In this document: positions 11,628-21,785 of the stretch, in pieces
How positions within the stretch are numbered: position 1 is the stretch's first letter
Layout: the number at the start of each line of letters is the position of its first letter
NCBI RefSeq assembly: GCF_902459685.1
Contig: NZ_CABPSF010000004.1
Location: 1 to 64,000 of the forward strand
Direction: 5' to 3'
DNA from: Pandoraea iniqua
GTDB taxonomy: Bacteria > Pseudomonadota > Gammaproteobacteria > Burkholderiales > Burkholderiaceae
DNA: 64,000 nucleotides
Position numbers and translations under genes: made by a program
Notes under the pieces: model-generated
What the model was told of the DNA's origin: nothing
The model's input: only the letters and a program-made list of their open reading frames with translations
Database searches by the model: none

Positions 11628-14339
11628 TCAGGCGAGCGCCTTCTCCACGATTTCGCGCACGTCTTTCGACAGCGCCTTGTGGTCGGCCACTTGCTGCAAC
11701 GCGTCGCGCATACGGTCGCGCAGCGTCGGCGTGTACTTGCGCCAGCGGTCGAGCACGCGTGCGAGGCGTGCAGCGACTTGCGGGTTCAGGGCGTCGAGCG
11801 ACAGCACTTGCTCCGCCCAGTACTGATAGCCCGAGCCGTCGGCCGCGTGGAACTGCGCCGGGTTGCCGCTACAGAAGCTGAAAATCAACGAGCGTGCGCG
11901 GTTCGGGTTCTTGATCGTGAACGCCGGATGACGCATCAGCGCGCGCACCGCATCGATCACACAATGACTACCGTCACCGCGTTGCATGGCCTGCAAGGCA
12001 AACCACTTGTCGATGGCCAGCGCTTCGTGTTCAAAGCGTTGATAGAAGTCGTCGAGCGCCTCGGCGGCGTGATTCTGACCATGCGCCGCATCGCCGTCAC
12101 GCGCGGCACCGCCACGTTGTACGAGCGCCGTGAGGGCGGCGAAACGGTCCGTCATGTTGTCGGCCGTGTCGTATTGCGTGCGGGCGGTTTGCGCCACGCC
12201 GGCGTCCGACAGTTCCATCAAATACGACAGCGCAAGGTTCTTGAGCGCGCGTTCGCCGGCCGATGCGGCATCCGGGCGATAGGCGCCCGGCACGCGGTGG
12301 TTGTGATACGCGGCCAGCCACTCGGTATGCAGCGAGGCGGCCAGACGCTGACGCAGATACTGACGCGCCGCATGAATCGCCGCCGGGTCGATCTCGCTCA
12401 TCTGTTCGCCGAGATACGATTCGGCCGGCAACGTGAGCGCTTGCGCACGGAAGGCCGGGTCGAGCGTTTCGTCACGCAGCACCTGACGGAAAGCTTCGAG
12501 CACGTAGCTGTCCACGCTCGGCAACTGGCCCATCTGAATCGATTCGACCAGCGCCAGCAACTGACGCGTGGCGAGACGCTGACCCGCCTCCCAGCGGTTG
12601 AACGGATCGCTGTCGTGCGCCATCAGGAACGCGAGTTCGTCGATGGTGTATTCGTGTTCCACGATGACCGGCGCGGAGAAACCGCGCAGCAACGAGGGCA
12701 TCGGTGTGTGATCCACGTCCACGAACGTGAAGCTCTGACGTTCTTGCGTGAAGTCGAGCACGCGCGTGGTGGCTGCCGGGGCGTCCGCCGGCTCACCCGC
12801 CAGACGCAACGCCATGTCGCGGCCGTCGCGATCGAGCAGGCCGACGGCAAACGGAATATGGAACGGCTGCTTGACGAGCGTGCTGTCGTGCAGCTCCACG
12901 CCGACCTTCGGGCAGCGCTGCGTAAGCGTGAGCGTGTAAGTGCGAGCGGCTTCGTCGTAAGTGGCGTCGACCGTCACGCGCGGCGTACCGGCCTGACTGT
13001 ACCAGCGGCCAAATTGCGTCAGGTCGCGCTGATTGGCGTCGGCCATCGCGGCGCGGAAGTCGTCGCACGTCACGGCTTGACCGTCGTGACGCTCGAAGTA
13101 CAGGTCCATGCCCTTGCGGAAGCCGTCGCGGCCGAGCAGCGTCTGATACATGCGCACGACTTCGGCGCCCTTCTCATAGACCGTGACGGTGTAGAAGTTG
13201 TTGATCTCGACGTAGCTCTCGGGGCGCACCGGGTGGGCCATCGGGCCAGCGTCCTCGGGGAACTGCGCTTGACGCAGCACGCGCACGTCGTCGATGCGCT
13301 TGACCGCGCGGCCCGAGTCCGAGCCCATCATGTCAGCCGAGAATTCCTGATCGCGGAACACCGTCAGGCCTTCCTTGAGACTCAACTGGAACCAGTCGCG
13401 GCAGGTCACGCGGTTGCCGGTCCAGTTATGGAAATACTCGTGGCCGACCACGGCTTCGATATTGCCGAAGTCGTCGTCCGTCGCGGTGGCGGCATCGGCC
13501 AGCACGTACTTCGTGTTGAAGATGTTCAGGCCCTTGTTCTCCATCGCGCCCATGTTGAAGTCGCTCACGGCGACGATCATGAAGCGGTCGAGATCGAGCA
13601 CGCGGCCAAAGCGCGTTTCGTCCCAGCGGATGGAATTGATGAGCGAGTCCATCGCGTGTTCGGTCTTGTCGAGGTCTTGCGGCTGGACCCAGACCTGCAA
13701 CAGCTTCTCGCGGCCATCGCCGGCCACGATGCGGGCTTCACGGCACACGAGACGGCCGGCGACCAGCGCGAACAGGTAGCTCGGCTTCTTGAACGGGTCG
13801 TCCCAGATCGCGAAGTGGCGGCCATCGGGCAAATCGCCCTTGTCGATCAGGTTGCCGTTGGCGAGCAGCACCGGATACGCTTCGCGATCGGCGCGCAGCG
13901 TGACGGTGTAGGTCGCCATCACATCCGGACGGTCGAGGAAGTAGGTGATCTTGCGAAAACCTTCGGCTTCGCATTGGGTGAAGAAATTTCCGCCCGACAC
14001 GTACAAGCCCATCAGCGACGTGTTCTCCTGCGGGCAACAACGCGTGACGAGCGTGAGTTCGAACGCTTCGGGCGGTGCCTCGACGGTGAGCGTCTCCTCG
14101 CCGGTGCGGTAGGCGCTCCACGGTTTGCCGTCGACTTCGAGGCTCACCAGTTGCAGGCCCTGACCGACCAGCTCGAGATCGCCGCCCGCGCCTGCCGGGT
14201 TGCGATGCACGCGCAGGCGGCTAGTCACGGTGGTGACGTCGGGAGCGAGGTCGAAGTCGAGTTGGACGGTGTCGATCAGGTACGCCGGCGGCGTATAGTC
14301 GGAGCGCTGAATAAGGCCAGCGATATCGGTTCTGAGCAT
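11628..14339 (-). CDS. pepN: Aminopeptidase N (M1 zinc metallopeptidase)
   Basis: PepN removes N-terminal residues from peptides late in cytoplasmic protein turnover. The 903-residue product carries the exopeptidase signature GAMEN and the zinc motif HEYFH starting at residue 300, followed 18 residues later by the third ligand Glu in SLKEGLTVF. The C-terminal domains (DUF3458-type Ig-like and helical) are complete, ending at the stop at 11628. The start at 14339 (MLRTDIAG) fits family alignments; the open frame extends 38 codons upstream without similarity. It converges with metE and is divergent from a lipoprotein gene. Confidence 0.96.
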   Translation of the reverse strand: MLRTDIAGLIQRSDYTPPAYLIDTVQLDFDLAPDVTTVTSRLRVHRNPAGAGGDLELVGQGLQLVSLEVDGKPWSAYRTGEETLTVEAPPEAFELTLVTRCCPQENTSLMGLYVSGGNFFTQCEAEGFRKITYFLDRPDVMATYTVTLRADREAYPVLLANGNLIDKGDLPDGRHFAIWDDPFKKPSYLFALVAGRLVCREARIVAGDGREKLLQVWVQPQDLDKTEHAMDSLINSIRWDETRFGRVLDLDRFMIVAVSDFNMGAMENKGLNIFNTKYVLADAATATDDDFGNIEAVVGHEYFHNWTGNRVTCRDWFQLSLKEGLTVFRDQEFSADMMGSDSGRAVKRIDDVRVLRQAQFPEDAGPMAHPVRPESYVEINNFYTVTVYEKGAEVVRMYQTLLGRDGFRKGMDLYFERHDGQAVTCDDFRAAMADANQRDLTQFGRWYSQAGTPRVTVDATYDEAARTYTLTLTQRCPKVGVELHDSTLVKQPFHIPFAVGLLDRDGRDMALRLAGEPADAPAATTRVLDFTQERQSFTFVDVDHTPMPSLLRGFSAPVIVEHEYTIDELAFLMAHDSDPFNRWEAGQRLATRQLLALVESIQMGQLPSVDSYVLEAFRQVLRDETLDPAFRAQALTLPAESYLGEQMSEIDPAAIHAARQYLRQRLAASLHTEWLAAYHNHRVPGAYRPDAASAGERALKNLALSYLMELSDAGVAQTARTQYDTADNMTDRFAALTALVQRGGAARDGDAAHGQNHAAEALDDFYQRFEHEALAIDKWFALQAMQRGDGSHCVIDAVRALMRHPAFTIKNPNRARSLIFSFCSGNPAQFHAADGSGYQYWAEQVLSLDALNPQVAARLARVLDRWRKYTPTLRDRMRDALQQVADHKALSKDVREIVEKALA

Positions 14340-14551
14340 GGACGGTGATTTTGCGGACGGCCAAGGATTCACAAATTGTAACGGATTGCCGCGTTTTGGC
14401 TCGTCACTTGGTGCGATGCCGAAAAATTTGGAGAATTTTGCCCGTGCCCGCACGTCAAAGATTCGGGAGGTGCACGAGGCACCGTCCTATGCTTAAATCG
14501 GCGCGAGGGGCGCGCTTTGCCGTACTTGGCATTTCTCTGGAGCAGTGAATC

Positions 14552-15163
14552 ATGTGGAAAAGATGGGGAATGGCGACGCTGGTCGCCGCCAGCGCAATGC
14601 TGGCTGGCTGTGCCAGCACGGTCACGAGCCAGGTGACCGCGTTTGGCGACTCGCCGGGCTTCGATGGGCCGCGCACTTACGCGCTCACCCGTACCCCGGA
14701 GCAGCAGAACAATCAGGAGCACGCGACCTACGAGCAGTGGCTGCGCAACCGGCTGGCCGGTGACGGTTTCGCTGAGCAAAGCCCGTCGTCGGCACACTTT
14801 CTGGTGGGGATGAGCTACGGCATCAGTCAGCAGATGATGCGCGTGGCCGAGCCGGCTTACGACCCGATGTTCGCGCGAGGGGCGTGGGGGCCGTGGGGCC
14901 GTCCGTGGGGCTGGTACGGTTACCCGTACGGCGGCGCGATGCCGGCCTATATCGAGCGTGACTATCCGTATGCGCTCAAGGGGCTGCAACTGCGCTTTAC
15001 CGACCGGGCGAGCGGCAAGGAGGTGTATCGCGTGTCGGCCGAGACGAGCGATGGCGGCACGTCGCTCGCATCCACCATGCCGTACCTGATCGATGCGGCG
15101 CTCAAGCAGTTGCCGTTCCCGAGCGGGCGCACGGTCAACGTGGAGCAGAAAGTCGGACAGTGA
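14552..15163 (+). CDS. DUF4136-type lipoprotein
   Basis: A 203-residue envelope protein with a lipoprotein signal peptide: a short basic start, hydrophobic core and lipobox LAGC with the acylated Cys around residue 20. The mature part resembles DUF4136 (TVTSQVTAFGD near the start), and has a Gly/Trp/Pro/Tyr-rich patch around 110-130 (WGPWGRPWGWYGYPYGG). The residue after Cys is Ala, so outer-membrane sorting is expected. Function is unknown. The ORF starts 212 bp from the divergent pepN start and is followed by its own terminator. Confidence 0.82.
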   Translation: MWKRWGMATLVAASAMLAGCASTVTSQVTAFGDSPGFDGPRTYALTRTPEQQNNQEHATYEQWLRNRLAGDGFAEQSPSSAHFLVGMSYGISQQMMRVAEPAYDPMFARGAWGPWGRPWGWYGYPYGGAMPAYIERDYPYALKGLQLRFTDRASGKEVYRVSAETSDGGTSLASTMPYLIDAALKQLPFPSGRTVNVEQKVGQ

Positions 15164-15222
15164 TGGGTGACTTCGCAGCACGGCAGATCATGTGCTGCGC
15201 TGTCATGTGACAGGTCACGCAG

Positions 15223-15287
15223 ACGCCGGGCAGGGCGTCGTGCCGCTGAAAGCGCGGCGCGACACCTTGCCCGGCGTTTTGTTTTTC
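15223..15287 (+). terminator. Intrinsic terminator after the DUF4136 gene
   Basis: A long stem pairs acgccgggca... with ...tgcccggcgt, enclosing a GC-rich inner hairpin, followed by ttttgttttt. It lies 60 bp after the lipoprotein stop and just before the end of the converging exporter gene. Confidence 0.75.
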
Positions 15288-15291
15288 TGCG

Positions 15292-15849
15292 TTACTGCAT
15301 CAGCGTGATGATGCCGAGCACCAGGAAGATGACGGCGGCCACCGCGTGGACGGCGCGCGTGGGCAGGCGCCCGGAGAACTTGTGACCGACCAGCACGGCG
15401 GGCACGTTGGCGAGCATCATGCCGAGCGTGGTGCCGGCGACCACGCCGAAGAAGTCCTGATAGCGCGCGGCGAGCATCACCGTGGCGATCTGCGTCTTGT
15501 CGCCCATTTCGGCGATGAAGAACGTGAGCACGGTGGAGGCGAACACGCCGAGCTTGCGCTTGGTGTTGGCGTCTTCGTCGTCGACCTTATCGGGAATCAG
15601 AATCCAGATCGCCATGCCGATGAACGACGTGACGACGGCCCATTTCATGATCGACGGACTGATGGCGGTCGACAGCCATTCGCCCAGCGCACCGGCAAAG
15701 CCGTGATTGACGAGCGTGGCGACGAGAATGCCAAGAATGATCGGCACGGGCTTTTTAAAGCGCGCAGCGAGAACGAGAGCCAGCAGTTGGGTTTTGTCGC
15801 CGATTTCGGCGAGACCGACGACGCCGGTCGAGATGAGGAATGGGGACAC
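15292..15849 (-). CDS. GDT1/TMEM165 (UPF0016) family cation exporter, probable Mn(II) exporter
   Basis: A 185-residue inner-membrane protein with six predicted helices in two repeats, each carrying the family metal motif: EIGDKTQ at 15-21 and EMGDKTQ at 114-120. Members of this family (for example MneA of Vibrio, yeast Gdt1) export manganese or exchange Mn/Ca for protons. The start is taken as GTG at 15849, where the first helix begins (VSPFLISTG), preceded by CGGAG; a TTG 15 codons upstream is possible. The leader contains a yybP-ykoY Mn(II) riboswitch, which supports manganese export and predicts induction when intracellular Mn is high. Confidence 0.9.
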   Translation of the reverse strand: MSPFLISTGVVGLAEIGDKTQLLALVLAARFKKPVPIILGILVATLVNHGFAGALGEWLSTAISPSIMKWAVVTSFIGMAIWILIPDKVDDEDANTKRKLGVFASTVLTFFIAEMGDKTQIATVMLAARYQDFFGVVAGTTLGMMLANVPAVLVGHKFSGRLPTRAVHAVAAVIFLVLGIITLMQ

Positions 15850-15914
15850 CTTATTTTTTCTCCGCCGGGCCACGTTGATGCGAGCCAATGACAATGCGTC
15901 CCGGCCCGGTTGGC

Positions 15915-16060
15915 GGAAGCATCGTCATCGGTCTCGCCAGGCCCTTCGGCTGCGCACGCCATAGCCGAAATCGGCCAAGTCTGTTGACGTACGCCCCTGC
16001 CGGTACACGCAATACTCGCAATACGCGATGTGCACGACAGGGCGGCTACTCCCCAATGAA
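15915..16060 (-). promoter_or_regulatory. yybP-ykoY manganese riboswitch
   Basis: On the minus strand the leader begins TTGGGGAGTAGCC (5' end near 16056), the hallmark of this class, continues through CGTCAACAGAC in the middle, and closes with GGCGAGACC near 15930-15938. These conserved blocks form the Mn-binding three-way junction in the known family. It stands between a sigma-70-like promoter and the exporter start, so it should turn the gene on at high Mn. The expression platform is not resolved; sequestration of the CGGAG/GTG region is possible. Confidence 0.88.
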
Positions 16061-16069
16061 TCGGAGCGG

Positions 16070-16097
16070 ATTATAGCATCGGATTCGTGACGCGCAA
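16070..16097 (-). promoter_or_regulatory. Sigma-70-like promoter of the exporter/riboswitch transcript
   Basis: On the minus strand a perfect -10 TATAAT (16070-16075) stands 16 bp downstream of a -35-like TTGCGC (16092-16097). The predicted start falls just before the riboswitch 5' stem. Confidence 0.65.
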
Positions 16098-16155
16098 GTG
16101 ATGGCCCGCGCGCGATGGGGCGATTTGCCGCGCGGGGAGGCCGCGACCGGAATGC

Positions 16156-16180
16156 AAAAAAGGGCGGCCGAAGCCGCCCA
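16156..16180 (-). terminator. Intrinsic terminator of the guaD transcript
   Basis: On the minus strand GGGCGGC-TTCG-GCCGCCC is followed by TTTTTT, a textbook UUCG-capped terminator. It lies about 150 bases beyond the guaD stop; the intervening bases show no gene. Confidence 0.9.
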
Positions 16181-16328
16181 AGGAGATCCCCGACCGCATG
16201 CCCCTTGCGCACGGTCGGCGACCGCGGGGGAACGTGCGCCGCGCCAAGGCAGCGGCGTACGTTTCCTCGCGAAAGCAATGCAACAAAGTCATGCACGGCA
16301 TCAATGCGCCAACAGCAGCGCTTCGATG

Positions 16329-17657
16329 TCAGTGCGCCGCGCGTCGATGCACCGGCTTGCCGGCGGCGTACGTCGTGGCGATGGCGCGGTCGTCGCCGAG
16401 CATCGCGAACGCGAACAGCAACTCTTCGAGCGACTCGGCCAGTGCCGAACGGCGGGCGAGCAACGGTGTGGCTTTCGGATCGAGCACTACGAAGTCGGCT
16501 TCTGCGCCGACTGCCAGCGTGCCGATGGTGCCGTGCAGATCGAGCGCGTGTGCGGCGCCTTCGGTGGCCAGATAGAACATGCGCTCGGCCGTGAGGTGAT
16601 AGCCCGACAAGCGCGCGACCTTGTGCGCTTCGTTCATGGTTTGCAGCATCGAGAACGTGGAGCCGCCGCCCACGTCGGTGGCGAGCGTCACCGGCATGCG
16701 CGTGGCTTCGGCCGACGCAAAGTCGAACAAGCCGCTGCCGAGGAACTGGTTCGACGTCGGGCAATGGGCCGCGACGGTGCCGGTCTCGAACATACGGCGG
16801 CGGTCATGGTCGTCGAGCCAGATGCAATGGCCGTACACGGCGCGTCGACGCAGCAGCTTGTAGTGGTCGTACACGTCGAGATAGCTGCGATGGCCCGGGA
16901 ACAGCGAGCGCACCCATTCCACCTCGTCGGTGTTCTCGGCAACGTGGCTTTGGATGAACACGTCCTGATAGCGCTGCGCGAGTTCGCCGCACACGCCGAG
17001 CTGGGCTTCGGTCGAGGTCGGCGCGAAACGCGGCGTCAGCGCGTACATCTGACGGCCGTGGTTGTGCCAGCGCTGGATCAACGTCTCGCTGTCGCGGCCA
17101 CCGCTCTCGGCGGTATCGCGCAGGAATTCCGGACAGTTGCGATCCATCATCACCTTGCCGGCAATCATGCGCAGGTTGCGCGCATCGCTCGCCTTGAAGA
17201 ACGCATCTGCCGAGCCCGGGTGCACCGTGCAGTACACGAGCGCGGTGGTCGTGCCGCCGCGCAGCAGTTCATCGAGGAAGAACTGGGCGACGTCTGCCGC
17301 GTATTCCGGGTTCTCGAAGCGGCGTTCGGTCGGGAACGTGTACTTCTCGAGCCACGGCAGCAGGCCGGGCGCCGGCGACGCGATCATGTCGGTCTGCGGA
17401 TAGTGAATGTGCGTATCGATAAAGCCCGGCGTGACGATCTTGTCGCGCAGGTCGTCGATGGGCGTGCCCGGCGGCAGTGTGGGCGCCACCTTGGCGTAGT
17501 CGCCCACGGCGGTGATGCGGCCGTTTTCATACGCGACGATGCCGTCGGTGTGATGCACCGTGCCGGGCGTGCCGTCGAGATAGGCGCGTGCCGGGTCGTG
17601 CGTGAAGTAGACCAGTTGCGCGCGTACGGCGCGCAAGGCTTGGGTCGTGGTGGACAT
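16329..17657 (-). CDS. guaD: Guanine deaminase
   Basis: GuaD hydrolyses guanine to xanthine and ammonia, feeding xanthine dehydrogenase. The 442-residue protein belongs to the amidohydrolase superfamily: zinc ligands in DTHIH at 81-85, later His residues in QSHVAEN and GHCIWL, and the catalytic-site Asp in TDVGGGSTFSM. GuaD features such as PQTDMIASPAPGLLPWLEKY follow the first metal motif. The start at 17657 (MSTTTQAL) fits the family; the 39 upstream codons overlap the preceding gene's end. The permease gene ends 19 bp upstream, so the two are almost certainly co-transcribed, with termination at 16156-16180. Confidence 0.95.
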   Translation of the reverse strand: MSTTTQALRAVRAQLVYFTHDPARAYLDGTPGTVHHTDGIVAYENGRITAVGDYAKVAPTLPPGTPIDDLRDKIVTPGFIDTHIHYPQTDMIASPAPGLLPWLEKYTFPTERRFENPEYAADVAQFFLDELLRGGTTTALVYCTVHPGSADAFFKASDARNLRMIAGKVMMDRNCPEFLRDTAESGGRDSETLIQRWHNHGRQMYALTPRFAPTSTEAQLGVCGELAQRYQDVFIQSHVAENTDEVEWVRSLFPGHRSYLDVYDHYKLLRRRAVYGHCIWLDDHDRRRMFETGTVAAHCPTSNQFLGSGLFDFASAEATRMPVTLATDVGGGSTFSMLQTMNEAHKVARLSGYHLTAERMFYLATEGAAHALDLHGTIGTLAVGAEADFVVLDPKATPLLARRSALAESLEELLFAFAMLGDDRAIATTYAAGKPVHRRAAH

Positions 17658-17676
17658 TTGCAGGGTCCTTATGTCG

Positions 17677-19101
17677 TTACATTTGCGTGAGCAGCAGCAC
17701 TGCCAGCGCGGCGACAATCCACATCGCCGGCTTGATTTCCTTGGCGCGCCCGGTGAACAGCTTGAGCACGACAAAGGCGAGGAAGCTGTAAGCGATGCCG
17801 TCGGTAATCGAGTACGAAATCGGGATCATCACGAGCGCGATGAAGCTCGGGATGGCCTCGTCCATGCGGTGCCATTCGATGCGGGCGACGGACTCCATCA
17901 TGAACACGCCGACCAGAATCAGCGCCGGGGCGGTCGCGATGGCGGGCACCAGCGAGAGCATCGGCGAGAGGAACAGGAACGGCAGGAACATCAACGCGCA
18001 AACGACCGCCGTGAGACCCGTGCGTCCGCCTTGGGCGATGCCCGCCGCCGACTCGATGTAGGCGTTGGCCGGGCTCGTACCGAGCGGGCCGGAAATCAGC
18101 ACCGAGAACGAATCGACGATCATGGCCTGACGCATGTTGCGCGGATTGCCGTCGCGATCCTTCATGTTACCGGCTTCGGCAATGCTCATGAAGGTCGAGA
18201 GGGTATCAAAGAACGCGGTGAACAGCATCACGAAGATGAACGGCAGATACGCGACTTTCAGCGCGCCCAGCAGGTCGAGCTGGCCGATGCCGGAGAAATC
18301 GGGGGCCGCGAAGAAGCCGTGGAAGTTCACGAGCGTGGCGGTAGCGATTTCCTTGGGGAAATACGCGGTGCCGTCGCCCCAGAAACGGCCGATGGGAATG
18401 GCCATCAGGGTGGTGACGACGATACCGATCATCAGCGCGCCGTTAACCCGGCGGGCGACCAGCACGGTGGTCAGTGCCAGCCCGATCAGGAACGTGACGG
18501 TCGGCGGCGAGAGATGCGCGAGGCGCACGACCGTGACCGGGTCGCTCACCACGAGCTTGGCGTTGACCAGCCCGATCACCGTGATGAACAGGCCGATGCC
18601 GCACGAGATGGCATAGCGCAGATTGGCCGGAATGGCATCGACGACAAAGCGCCGCACGTTCAGCGCCGCGAGCAGCGCGAACAGAATGCCCGACCAGAAC
18701 ACGCAGCCCAGCGCGGTCTGCCACGGCATGCCGACGCCATGCACCATGGTGAAGGCGAACAGGGCATTGAGGCCCATGCCGGGGGCGACGAGCACCGGGT
18801 TACGGGCGTACAGGCCCATGGCGCAGCTGCCGAAGAAGCTGATGAGCACGGTAGCCGTCAGCGCAGCCGGGAACGCCATGCCGGTCTTCGACAGAATGGC
18901 CGGGTTCACGACGATGATGTACATCGCTGCGAGGAACGTGGTGATACCCGCTATCACTTCCGTACGGAACGTCGATCCGAGTGCGGTGATACCGAAATAA
19001 CGATCGAGTACCGATGCAGGCTGCGCGCCCGCCACGCGCGTGGTGTCTTGTGCCGCTTCGGGCGCGGCGCTGCCTGCCGGGGGGCTGAGCGATGAGTCCA
19101 T
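17677..19101 (-). CDS. AzgA/GhxP-type purine permease (NCS2-like family)
   Basis: A 474-residue inner-membrane protein with about 12-14 helices. After a 33-residue cytoplasmic lead, the domain opens with the AzgA-type pattern (LDRYFGI...STFRTEVIAGITTFL...YIIVVNPAIL) and includes NPVLVAPGMGLNA and the FFDTLSTF motif typical of the hypoxanthine/guanine/adenine branch. Lying upstream of guaD with a 19-bp gap, it most likely imports guanine or hypoxanthine by proton symport. The precise substrate needs assay. Confidence 0.88.
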   Translation of the reverse strand: MDSSLSPPAGSAAPEAAQDTTRVAGAQPASVLDRYFGITALGSTFRTEVIAGITTFLAAMYIIVVNPAILSKTGMAFPAALTATVLISFFGSCAMGLYARNPVLVAPGMGLNALFAFTMVHGVGMPWQTALGCVFWSGILFALLAALNVRRFVVDAIPANLRYAISCGIGLFITVIGLVNAKLVVSDPVTVVRLAHLSPPTVTFLIGLALTTVLVARRVNGALMIGIVVTTLMAIPIGRFWGDGTAYFPKEIATATLVNFHGFFAAPDFSGIGQLDLLGALKVAYLPFIFVMLFTAFFDTLSTFMSIAEAGNMKDRDGNPRNMRQAMIVDSFSVLISGPLGTSPANAYIESAAGIAQGGRTGLTAVVCALMFLPFLFLSPMLSLVPAIATAPALILVGVFMMESVARIEWHRMDEAIPSFIALVMIPISYSITDGIAYSFLAFVVLKLFTGRAKEIKPAMWIVAALAVLLLTQM

Positions 19102-19445
19102 GGGGTGTTGTCTCCGATGTTCTTAGATGTCGTGTGCCTCTTTGACGTCGCCGGTGTGGGGGCACCGGGCTGCGCGCATTTGGGCACGCTCGAAAAATAG
19201 CATTCACGTCTGGTGAAAATATTCCTTATGCGGAATGTCGGACATCATCCGGGGCTAATACATCGTGCGGACATTCCCGGAGAATCGCGGTGGTTCTCAA
19301 TACGGTGTCTCACATTCCCACCGCTGGCATTGGCCGAAGGGGATTGCCGGAGATTGCCGAGCGCAAAACCGCCATAAAAAAACGCCCGAAATGTTTCGGG
19401 CGTTTTTTGTGATCGCGACGCGATTGATTCGCGCTCAATTCACGC
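19102..19445. other. Intergenic region between purine permease and deaminase genes
   Basis: The 344 bp contain the add-side terminator at 19376-19408 and, nearer the permease, an A+T-rich stretch (19195-19260) that should hold the permease-guaD promoter. No convincing -35/-10 pair, purine riboswitch or small gene was recognised. Confidence 0.4.
19376..19408 (-). terminator. Intrinsic terminator after the adenine deaminase gene
   Basis: An acgcccgaaa / tttcgggcgt stem is flanked by A and T runs of six or more on both sides. On the minus strand it lies about 40 bp after the deaminase stop. Confidence 0.9.
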
Positions 19446-20546
<1,101 letters not shown>

Positions 20547-20639
20547 TCACGTGCGCCGCGCAGGGCGGGGCGTATGGGGCGTATGCGATGCGACGAGCGG
20601 TTTTGCACGCACCGGGTGAGAGGTGGGCAAGGCTGGCCG

Positions 20640-21785
20640 TCAGATCGGCGTACCAGCGCGTTCAGGCGCGGTGGCAGCGGTGCCATCGTGGCTGCCGAGG
20701 CTGCCGGCGGTACCGGCGGTACCAGTTGTGGTGCCCGCGGGCGCGCTCAAATGCATTTGTTGCTCGCGCACCCGCAGCAACTGGGCGGCGACAGCGATGG
20801 CAATCGTTGCCGGGGCCTTGCCGGTGATGCCGGCCACGCCGATCGGGCAGATCATCTGCTCGAACCGCTCGGGCGGCACGCCCCGGTCGCGCAGCCGGTG
20901 CTCGAACTGGCGGCGCTTGGTCATGGAGCCGATCAGCCCGAAGTAGGCAAAATCGTCACGCTTGAAGATTTCTTCGCACAGCCGCTGGTCAAGCGCATGG
21001 TTGTGCGTCATGACGAGGAAAAACGCGCCCGGCGGCGCTTCGGCCACGACAGACTCGGGCGTGTCGGTGGATTCGACCGTGGTGTTGGGCGGTACGGTGT
21101 CGGGAAAGGTCTCGTGGCGCTCATCGGCCCACGTCACACGGCAGGGCAGCGTCGCGAGCACCTGCACGATGGCTTGGCCAACGTGACCCGCCCCGAACAG
21201 CACGATATGGAAGTCGCTGGGCGCGAGACGCTCGCTCAGCCACAACCAGCCGTCGCTGCCTTGCCAGAATGCGCAGGCAGCATCATCGGCGTCGCGTGTG
21301 AGCGTGTGCGGGTGCGCCAGCGGTTCGCTGGCATCGAGTTCGGTCAGCAACACCGGACCGCCTTGCTGCTGGCTGGCCACGGCGTTGGCGCCGGGGGCGC
21401 CGAAAGCCACGCTGCGCAGGCTCGATTCGCCTGCGCTCAGCCGTTTATGCAACGCGCTGACCCACGCCAGATCGGTGAGGGTCAGCACTTCAAAAGCCAG
21501 CGTGACGGCGCCGCCACAGCACTGGCCCAGACTCGGACCCAGCGCAAAACGCTCGACGTGCCGCCCGCCCTGTTGCCCGTACTGTTTGAGCAATTGACGC
21601 GCGACTTCCATCGCACGCCATTCCAGATGGCCGCCGCCGATGGTTTCCCATACGTGCTCGCGGGTCACGAGCAAATGCGTGCCCGCCTCACGCGGGGCCG
21701 AGCCTTCGACGCGCGCGATCGTGACCAATACGGCGGCTTCACCGCGCGCGAGCAGTTTGTGGGCGGCGTCGACCCAGCGATGCAT
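20640..21785 (-). CDS. xdhC: XdhC, xanthine dehydrogenase accessory protein
   Basis: XdhC binds molybdenum cofactor, promotes its sulfuration and loads it into XdhB. The 381-residue protein has the N-terminal XdhC/CoxI domain (VLVTIARVEGSAPREAGT, ETIGGGHLEW, LGPSLGQCCGG) and a C-terminal Rossmann-type domain (VLFGAGHVGQA). The start ATG overlaps the xdhB stop by one base (TGATG), implying translational coupling. The last 35 residues are a low-complexity Gly/Thr/Ala tail (GTTTGTAGTAG...) beyond the usual family end. Confidence 0.95.
   Translation of the reverse strand: MHRWVDAAHKLLARGEAAVLVTIARVEGSAPREAGTHLLVTREHVWETIGGGHLEWRAMEVARQLLKQYGQQGGRHVERFALGPSLGQCCGGAVTLAFEVLTLTDLAWVSALHKRLSAGESSLRSVAFGAPGANAVASQQQGGPVLLTELDASEPLAHPHTLTRDADDAACAFWQGSDGWLWLSERLAPSDFHIVLFGAGHVGQAIVQVLATLPCRVTWADERHETFPDTVPPNTTVESTDTPESVVAEAPPGAFFLVMTHNHALDQRLCEEIFKRDDFAYFGLIGSMTKRRQFEHRLRDRGVPPERFEQMICPIGVAGITGKAPATIAIAVAAQLLRVREQQMHLSAPAGTTTGTAGTAGSLGSHDGTAATAPERAGTPI

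Noticed and set aside
11679-14348. 889-codon open frame opposite pepN
   Set aside because: Shadow frame of pepN, which has GAMEN and HEYFH motifs.
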